Assembly (NCBI RefSeq): GCF_021233055.1
Contig: NZ_CP089538.1
Span: 3,054,501-3,118,500 of the forward strand
DNA length: 64,000 bases
DNA from: Spirosoma oryzicola
GTDB lineage: Bacteria > Bacteroidota > Bacteroidia > Cytophagales > Spirosomataceae
Direction of reading: 5' to 3'
Positions 58,824 through 64,000 of this stretch are shown here, in pieces. The translations under genes were made by a program, and so were the position numbers. Numbering within the stretch: the stretch's first letter is position 1; each line of letters begins with the position of its first letter. Below the pieces are notes generated by a model. It did no database searches and was not told the origin of the DNA. It saw nothing but the letters and a program-made list of their open reading frames with translations.

Positions 58824-60248
58824 ATGACGCTTATTCCCGAACTAACAATATTACAACCTGCTGATAAGGAAGCCATTGATCTGCCCCGCACGCTGAAAGA
58901 TGAGCTGGCAGTCGGTAAAAAACGCCTGTACATCGAAAGCTATGGTTGCCAGATGAATTTTGCGGACAGTGAGATTGTAGCCGCCGTCATGCGCAATGCC
59001 GGTTTTGCCACCACCTCTTCCGCCGAAGATGCTGATCTGATTTTTCTAAATACCTGCGCTATCCGGGAGAATGCCGAGCAGAAGGTTCGGAATCGCCTGA
59101 AGCACCTTACGGGCTTGAAACGCCAGAAACCAGAGTTGCTCGTCGGCATGCTCGGTTGTATGGCCGAACGGCTGAAAACTAAACTTCTGGAAGAAGAAAA
59201 GGTCGTCGACATCGTCGCTGGTCCTGACGCGTATCGGGATATTCCGAAACTGGTTGAGGAAGCGGAATCGGGTCAAAAAGCAGTTAACGTGTTTTTGTCG
59301 CGCGAAGAAACCTACGCCGACATTTCGCCGATTCGCCTGAATTCAAATGGCGTAACGGCATTCGTTTCGATCATGCGGGGCTGCGACAACATGTGTAGCT
59401 TCTGCGTCGTGCCGTTCACGCGGGGTCGCGAGCGGAGCCGGGATGCCCACAGTGTCGTTCGGGAAGCGCAGGATTTATTTGATCAGGGCTACCGGGAAGT
59501 GACGCTACTCGGTCAGAACGTCGATTCCTATAAATGGCAGGGTGAATCCGAGCCGGTTGTCACGTTTGCCAATTTGCTTGAAATGGTGGCGCTTATCCAT
59601 CCCGATTTGCGCGTCCGTTTTTCGACTTCCCACCCCAAGGATATCACCGACGATGTGTTGTACACGATGGCGAAGTACGATAACATCTGCAAGTACATTC
59701 ATTTGCCCGCGCAAAGCGGCAACAGCCGGGTGCTGAAGATCATGAACCGGACCTACGACCGTCCTTGGTACATCGGAAAGATCGACCGCATTCGGGAGAT
59801 TTTGGGCGAAGATTGTGGTATTTCGACCGATATGATCTCGGGTTTCTGCACCGAAGACGAGGCTGAACACCAGGAATCACTGTCGTTGATGGACTACGTT
59901 CGGTACGACTACGCGTACATGTTCGCTTATTCGGAACGGCCCGGTACGCTGGCTGCGAAGAAATACACCGACGACATTCCGGAAGACGTCAAAAAGCGTC
60001 GGCTAAATGAGATCATTGCCAAGCAGCTGGAACACTCTACCATCCGCAACCAGCGGCACATCGGTCAGGTGCAGCGCGTGCTGATCGAAGGAACGTCCAA
60101 GCGCTCGGACGATTTCCTGTGTGGCCGCAATGACCAGAATAAAATGGTTGTTTTCCCGAAAGGAAACCTGGCCAAAGGACAGTACGTCGACGTGCTGGTT
60201 ACCGAATGCACCTCGGCTACCCTGCTGGGAGAAGTAGTTAGTCGTTAA
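58824..60248 (+). CDS. miaB: tRNA-2-methylthio-N6-dimethylallyladenosine synthase
   Basis: A 474-residue radical-SAM enzyme that methylthiolates i6A37 in tRNA. The MTTase domain has three cysteines ([32 protein letters not shown]). The radical-SAM cluster is [14 protein letters not shown], and a TRAM RNA-binding domain fills the C-terminus ([13 protein letters not shown] ... [16 protein letters not shown]). An open frame reaches further upstream to 58749; I prefer the ATG at 58824 ([10 protein letters not shown]) because the extra N-terminus ([12 protein letters not shown]) is not seen in the family. Starts the block leading to secG. Confidence 0.95.
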   Translation: MTLIPELTILQPADKEAIDLPRTLKDELAVGKKRLYIESYGCQMNFADSEIVAAVMRNAGFATTSSAEDADLIFLNTCAIRENAEQKVRNRLKHLTGLKRQKPELLVGMLGCMAERLKTKLLEEEKVVDIVAGPDAYRDIPKLVEEAESGQKAVNVFLSREETYADISPIRLNSNGVTAFVSIMRGCDNMCSFCVVPFTRGRERSRDAHSVVREAQDLFDQGYREVTLLGQNVDSYKWQGESEPVVTFANLLEMVALIHPDLRVRFSTSHPKDITDDVLYTMAKYDNICKYIHLPAQSGNSRVLKIMNRTYDRPWYIGKIDRIREILGEDCGISTDMISGFCTEDEAEHQESLSLMDYVRYDYAYMFAYSERPGTLAAKKYTDDIPEDVKKRRLNEIIAKQLEHSTIRNQRHIGQVQRVLIEGTSKRSDDFLCGRNDQNKMVVFPKGNLAKGQYVDVLVTECTSATLLGEVVSR

Positions 60249-60335
60249 TTGTCGTTCCTGTGATTCGTTGCCGTTTGGCAAATAGGCCCAACAAATGACC
60301 GTTGCAGACGAATAATAACGACAAATGCCCTACGC

Positions 60336-61691
60336 ATGAACAATCAAGAAATTCAAAGCGTTAAACAACGCTTCGGTATAATCGGTAATGCGCCCGCCCT
60401 CAACTACGCCATCAATGTAGCGATGCAGGTTGCAGCCACCGACCTGACCGTACTGATTACGGGCGAGAGCGGTAGTGGTAAAGAATCGTTTTCTAAAATC
60501 ATTCACAGCCTAAGCGCCCGCAAGCACGGTCAATTCATTGCCATTAACTGCGGAGCTATTCCAGAAGGTACGATTGACTCGGAGCTGTTTGGTCACGAAA
60601 AAGGGTCCTTTACCGGTGCTGTCGATTCCCGGAAAGGTTACTTTGAGACAACCAACGGGGGGACTATCTTTCTCGACGAAATTGGCGAAATGCCGCTCGG
60701 CACCCAGGCTCGTTTGCTTCGGGTGCTGGAAAATGGCGAGTTCATCCGCGTAGGTTCCTCCAAAACGCAGAAAACCGACGTGCGCGTCGTGGCGGCAACC
60801 AACGTTAACTTGATGGACGCCGTTGACAAAGGGAATTTTCGCGAGGATTTATATTACCGACTGAATACCGTACCGATCTTCGTCCCTCCCCTGCGCGAAC
60901 GCGGTACTGACATTGAGTTACTGTTCCGGAAGTTCACAACCGATTTTGCGGAGCGCTATCGCATCAGACCCCTTCAGCTAACAGAGGGAGCCAAGCAACT
61001 GCTGATGAGCTTTCCTTTTCCGGGCAATATCCGGCAGCTAAAGAACATTGCGGAACAGGTATCGATCCTCGAATCGGAGCAAAACAAACCGATTGAAGCC
61101 GAAACGTTGAACAAATACCTGCCTCAGCAGCAGCCAAGTAACCGCACGCTGGCCTTGTTTCCGCAAGCGCAAGGCACGTCTGGATCAGACAATTTTTCCG
61201 AGCGCGAGTTGCTCTATAAGGTCTTGTTCGATATGCGCCGGGACGTGAACGATCTCAAAAAACTGGTTCGCGATGTGCTGGGTAATGAACAGGATGGCCG
61301 GCAAATTCTAAATAACCACAAAGATCTGTTCGATTCGATTCAGTCCGACGCAGACCATCCACCAGCCGAAACAAGCGTAACGCGTTTCTTACCGGCGGTC
61401 AACGGTTCGACCCGGCCTGACAGTCCACCGCCCTCGGAAACGTATAATACGCATCCGCCGGTGCAGCTCTTCGATGACGTAGACCGGGACATTAACGACG
61501 TGACGGTTGAGGATGTCACGCACGAAACCGAAGAAGACGATTCGCTTTCGCTCGAACGGCAGGAAAAAGAAATGATTCTAAAAGCCTTACGGCGGAACAA
61601 CAATAAACGCAAATACGCAGCGCAGGCACTGGGTATTTCCGAACGAACGTTATACCGCAAAATCAAGCAGTATGAAATTGATGAAGAATAA
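60336..61691 (+). CDS. Sigma-54-dependent transcriptional activator without receiver
   Basis: A 451-residue AAA+ activator. Walker A TGESGSGKES, sigma-54 contact loop GSFTGA (GAFTGA in most members, here Ser), Walker B GGTIFLDEIGEMP, and sensor region FREDLYYRLN follow in order, so the ATPase looks competent. There is no N-terminal receiver or GAF domain (the AAA+ domain starts near residue 14). A ~150-residue linker with acidic, Pro-rich repeats (VEDVTHETEEDDSLSLERQ) precedes a Fis-type HTH (NNNKRKYAAQALGISERTLYRKIKQY). Its last codons overlap the lptE start. Signal input is unknown. Confidence 0.93.
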   Translation: MNNQEIQSVKQRFGIIGNAPALNYAINVAMQVAATDLTVLITGESGSGKESFSKIIHSLSARKHGQFIAINCGAIPEGTIDSELFGHEKGSFTGAVDSRKGYFETTNGGTIFLDEIGEMPLGTQARLLRVLENGEFIRVGSSKTQKTDVRVVAATNVNLMDAVDKGNFREDLYYRLNTVPIFVPPLRERGTDIELLFRKFTTDFAERYRIRPLQLTEGAKQLLMSFPFPGNIRQLKNIAEQVSILESEQNKPIEAETLNKYLPQQQPSNRTLALFPQAQGTSGSDNFSERELLYKVLFDMRRDVNDLKKLVRDVLGNEQDGRQILNNHKDLFDSIQSDADHPPAETSVTRFLPAVNGSTRPDSPPPSETYNTHPPVQLFDDVDRDINDVTVEDVTHETEEDDSLSLERQEKEMILKALRRNNNKRKYAAQALGISERTLYRKIKQYEIDEE

Positions 61692-62253
61692 ACGTCAGCC
61701 AGCAGCGACCAGTCAGCGGCCAGCAGTAAGCCTAGGCAGGCTATCCGGCAGACATTGGCTCGGGTTACTGCTGGTTGTCGGCTGTTCACTGTTCACGACC
61801 AGCTGTGGTGTGTACTCGTTTACAGGTACGACGCTGTCGCCGGACATCAAGACAGTGACCGTCAACAATTTTGTGTTAGCCACCGCCGGTGGCCCGGCCA
61901 ATTTGCCGCTGACCTTTAACGAACGACTGAAAGAATATTACCAGCGGTACACGAATCTTAAGGTAGTTCCCAACAATGGCGACATGGTGCTGGAAGGAAA
62001 CATAACCGGCTATGATCTGCTGGCAGTTGCCCCAACAGCGCAGGACCAGGCGGGCGTCAACCGGCTTCAAATCACCGTGCTGGCCCGGTTCTACAACAAC
62101 AAAGACGAAAGCAAAAACTTTGAGCAGTCGTTTTCGTTCTACCAGGATTTTCCGCAGAATCAGACGCTTAGCCAAAACGAAAGCCGTTTAATACCAAAGA
62201 TTCTGGATCAGATCGTTCTGGATATTTTTAATAAGACAGCTGCCGACTGGTAA
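61672..62253 (+). CDS. lptE: LPS assembly lipoprotein LptE
   Basis: A 193-residue outer-membrane lipoprotein that with LptD inserts LPS. Signal and lipobox: GLLLVVGCSLFTTSC (Cys45). The mature part starts GVYSFTGTTLSPDIKTVTVNNF, the Bacteroidota LptE signature, and holds LTFNERLKEYYQRYTNL and a C-terminal LDIFNKTAADW. The first 25 residues before the signal are unusually long. It overlaps the sigma-54 activator by 20 bases (or 11 with the ATG at 61681). It is probably cotranscribed with the next gene. Confidence 0.9.
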   Translation: MKLMKNKRQPAATSQRPAVSLGRLSGRHWLGLLLVVGCSLFTTSCGVYSFTGTTLSPDIKTVTVNNFVLATAGGPANLPLTFNERLKEYYQRYTNLKVVPNNGDMVLEGNITGYDLLAVAPTAQDQAGVNRLQITVLARFYNNKDESKNFEQSFSFYQDFPQNQTLSQNESRLIPKILDQIVLDIFNKTAADW

Positions 62254-62360
62254 GCGTCGGGTATGAATGATGAGCGTCGACCGGTAAAATTTATCGAGGT
62301 TTATCATTCGTAACTTACCATCCGTACTTACTTTTGACCAACCGTAACACACGAATTAAT

Positions 62361-63191
62361 ATGCTGCCAATCGACAAAGAAACGTTTTCCTACTGGGTCA
62401 CGCATCCGGATGACCTGTCTTCGACCGACTTCGTCCAGTTGCAGGAAAGCCTGCAAACCTACCCGTACTGCCAGGCGTTACACACGCTGACGGCAAAAGC
62501 GGCTTCCATTCACCTCAAAGGTCAGACAGTTCCTTTCACCCGGCAGGCAGCCGCTCACGCCTTGAGCCGTAATGCGCTGCGCAAATTGATCGACAATGAG
62601 TTTCAGTGGTCGGAGAATCTGCTGACCAAATTAAACGAACTCTCGACCAAGCACGTCCCTATTCCAGAGGATTACCAGCAGGAAAGCTATGCTTTGTTCA
62701 AATCAAAAGCAGGTCTTAGTGGCGGATTTCCCAAGATGCCTTTGATCCGTCTGCCCGAACCAGCGCAGTCCGAAAACGAAACAATTCCAACCCCTGAAGA
62801 CCCAACACTTACCGAGACGGCCCTGCAAAAGGACCTTGCTCAGATTGCCGAACCAGTAGCGGTCGAGCCGGCCCCCGCCCCGGTTGATCTCGAACGCAAA
62901 CGCCAGTTTGATCTGATCGAAGACTTTATTAAGAAAGAGCCACGCATTTCGCCCGTACGCGCCAAAATCAACGAACCCGTTGACCAGGAAGACTTAACGA
63001 AGCGGAGCAAACCTACGGGTGGCGGTCTGGTTACGGAAAGTTTCGCTAAAATCTTGGCAAAACAAGGTAAACTTGACAAGGCACGCGAAATCTATGAACA
63101 GTTAATAGTGAAAAATCCAGAGAAAAAAGCGTACTTTGCGGCAAAAATCAGTGAACTATCGAGTGCAGCCAGCGAATCAAGCGACTCATAA
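62361..63191 (+). CDS. Hypothetical protein with TPR-like C-terminus
   Basis: A 276-residue soluble protein. The N-terminal ~110 residues are helical (DKETFSYWVTHPDDLSSTDF, LQTYPYCQALHTLTAKAAS), the centre is Pro/Glu-rich and likely disordered, and the last ~40 residues read like one tetratricopeptide unit (FAKILAKQGKLDKAREIYEQ, IVKNPEKKAYFAAKI). The gene lies between lptE and secG in a conserved Bacteroidota block. The frame is open further up, but the start there is TTG at 62334; ATG at 62361 is better. Function unknown. Confidence 0.82.
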   Translation: MLPIDKETFSYWVTHPDDLSSTDFVQLQESLQTYPYCQALHTLTAKAASIHLKGQTVPFTRQAAAHALSRNALRKLIDNEFQWSENLLTKLNELSTKHVPIPEDYQQESYALFKSKAGLSGGFPKMPLIRLPEPAQSENETIPTPEDPTLTETALQKDLAQIAEPVAVEPAPAPVDLERKRQFDLIEDFIKKEPRISPVRAKINEPVDQEDLTKRSKPTGGGLVTESFAKILAKQGKLDKAREIYEQLIVKNPEKKAYFAAKISELSSAASESSDS

Positions 63192-63232
63192 ATCCACTCT
63201 TATTCATTGAAATAACTCTTTACTGATAAACG

Positions 63233-63248
63233 CACCGGCCTTCCGGTG
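63233..63248 (+). promoter_or_regulatory. Small hairpin upstream of secG
   Basis: CACCGG-CCTT-CCGGTG, 6-bp stem, between the TPR gene and secG, ending 14 bases before the secG ATG. It could shape translation initiation or be chance. Confidence 0.3.
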
Positions 63249-63262
63249 ATAACTAAACATTC

Positions 63263-63661
63263 ATGATAACGGCAACTATTGTCATCATTTGTATCCTCAC
63301 CGTCCTGTTGATTTTGATTGTACTCATTCAGAACTCAAAAGGTGGTGGCTTAGCCGGTGAATTTGGCGGACTAGGTTCTAATCAGCTTATGGGCGTCAAG
63401 AAAACGACTGACCTGCTGGAGCAAATCACCTGGGGCCTTGGCATCGGCGTAATGGTCTTATCCCTGGCTTCCTACATTATGGTTGATCGGAACCAGGCCG
63501 GTGGAATCAACAGCGTTAACGTAGATCGCGCTCAAACCCAAACGCTTCCTGGCTCCGCAGCGCCTACGCCAAGTCCGGCAGCGGGTGCAGCACCAAGCCA
63601 GGCGGTACCGGGTGCCGCTACACCAGGCGCGTCAACGTCTGCACTGACGCCACAGAAATAA
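63263..63661 (+). CDS. secG: Preprotein translocase subunit SecG
   Basis: A 132-residue inner-membrane component of SecYEG. Two hydrophobic helices (TIVIICILTVLLILIVLIQN and TWGLGIGVMVLSLASYIMV) flank the conserved SKGGGLAGEFGG loop. The last ~45 residues form an Ala/Pro/Ser/Thr-rich tail, longer than in E. coli and typical of Bacteroidota. The start ATG is followed by the expected hydrophobic helix. It closes the miaB-to-secG block and ends in a good terminator. Confidence 0.95.
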   Translation: MITATIVIICILTVLLILIVLIQNSKGGGLAGEFGGLGSNQLMGVKKTTDLLEQITWGLGIGVMVLSLASYIMVDRNQAGGINSVNVDRAQTQTLPGSAAPTPSPAAGAAPSQAVPGAATPGASTSALTPQK

Positions 63662-63680
63662 AACAAAAAGACTTTGTTAA

Positions 63681-63713
63681 AACGGCTCTGGTAGCATGTC
63701 TACCAGAGCCGTT
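63681..63713. terminator. Terminator of secG, bidirectional
   Basis: AACGGCTCTGGTAG (63681-63694) pairs with CTACCAGAGCCGTT (63700-63713), loop 5, followed by TTTATTT. It also faces the reverse-strand gene that ends at 63743. Confidence 0.88.
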
Positions 63714-63742
63714 TTTATTTGGCAGCAAACGAGTCGGTGTTA

Positions 63743-64000
63743 CTAGGCTACCGCTTGCGCCAGCAACTGACGGGCAATGGGCAAAAGCGTTTCCTGAACC
63801 GGATACGTCCGCTGACTTTCCAGGATGAATGTTGCCGGATTAGGCAGATGCCGATGCCGCCGGATTAGATCAAGTTTGATATTTTCAACGGTGTTGACAA
63901 AACTTCGGCGAATCGCTTCTACAAATTGAAAACGAACCAGACGGCCACCTGGCTCCTGTTCAGAATAAAGCGTCAGGCAGAAATAGTAAATCTGCGTCTC
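63743..64000 (-). CDS. C-terminal 85 residues of an unidentified protein (runs off window end)
   Basis: The reverse frame entering at 64000 reads ETQIYYFCLTLYSEQEPGGR, LVRFQFVEAIRRSFVNTVEN, IKLDLIRRHRHLPNPATF and ends RQLLAQAVA with a stop at 63743-63745. Composition and the facing terminator support a real gene, but I cannot assign a family from this end. The piece is mainly helical and basic. No motif seen. Confidence 0.65.
   Translation of the reverse strand, partial: ETQIYYFCLTLYSEQEPGGRLVRFQFVEAIRRSFVNTVENIKLDLIRRHRHLPNPATFILESQRTYPVQETLLPIARQLLAQAVA

Noticed and set aside
1..64000. CRISPR array, insertion sequence, integrase, phage genes, rRNA or tRNA
   Set aside because: No direct-repeat array, no transposase or integrase motif and no structural RNA signature was seen in any intergenic stretch.

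Overview
The window looks like chromosomal DNA of a Bacteroidota bacterium, most likely Cytophagales close to Spirosoma. The grounds are the tiny ribosomal protein THX, a BamA-type lipoprotein (TamL), YfhO and DUF4377 proteins, an RNase H with a viroplasmin domain, the order miaB / sigma-54 activator / lptE / TPR / secG, and repeated -7 promoter boxes of the Bacteroidota form TAnnTTTG. GC is about one half. I see no rRNA, tRNA, CRISPR array, integrase, transposase or prophage. The genus is an inference.

Layout. 1-5.3 kb: truncated alaS (-), a MerR regulator, an AraC regulator with an SDR dehydrogenase, dprA. 5.4-12.2 kb: exported GH43 glycosidase, DUF4377 lipoprotein, ribosomal THX, large YfhO membrane protein, Crp-type regulator, a short unlisted reverse-strand gene, DinB and a hypothetical. 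12.2-17.3 kb: biotin carrier, pyrH-frr, a methyltransferase, a FrnE/DsbA oxidoreductase and dusB. 17.4-20 kb: two tandem LytS-type sensor kinases. 20.2-22.3 kb: CPBP protease, DUF2007, cdsA. 22.3-25.6 kb: a sparse AT-richer stretch with a TetR regulator, two small hypotheticals and an exported carboxypeptidase-regulatory-like protein. 25.6-34.6 kb: lpxH-like hydrolase, lipoproteins, M48 protease, bioB, acyltransferase, membrane AraC regulator, sppA. 34.8-45.6 kb: ppa, glycosyltransferase, tRNA m6A methyltransferase, RNase H, metallo-hydrolase, pepT, GDSL esterase, gluconate permease, an orphan McrC nuclease, folE and a pterin synthase. 45.8-51 kb: a NAPE-PLD-like hydrolase, then a GH109 / FucP-type transporter / GHMP sugar kinase cassette. 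51-56 kb: LolC/E-type permease, rbfA, a polytopic membrane protein, queuosine-precursor transporter, TrmH-type methyltransferase. 56-64 kb: tamL, miaB, sigma-54 activator, lptE, TPR protein, secG and the C-terminal end of an unknown gene.

The genes group into translation and RNA modification (alaS, frr, rbfA, dusB, miaB, trmN6, TrmH-type, THX), envelope biogenesis (cdsA, lpxH, lptE, tamL, lolC/E, secG, sppA, YfhO), pterin metabolism (folE plus a Cx5HGH pterin synthase that overlap), and exported carbohydrate use (GH43, GH109 with a sugar porter and kinase). The most distinctive feature is the punctuation. Most convergent gene pairs end in long, often perfect hairpins (20-32 bp arms), and three hairpins share a GTGGTGTC(A/G)-GG core, so they look like a REP-like repeat family doubling as terminators. 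I found no clear new defence or mobile system. The best candidates for follow-up are the orphan McrC, the mirrored-stop hairpin with its hidden gene, the GH109 cassette, and a tiny ORF that abuts an attenuator-like hairpin.
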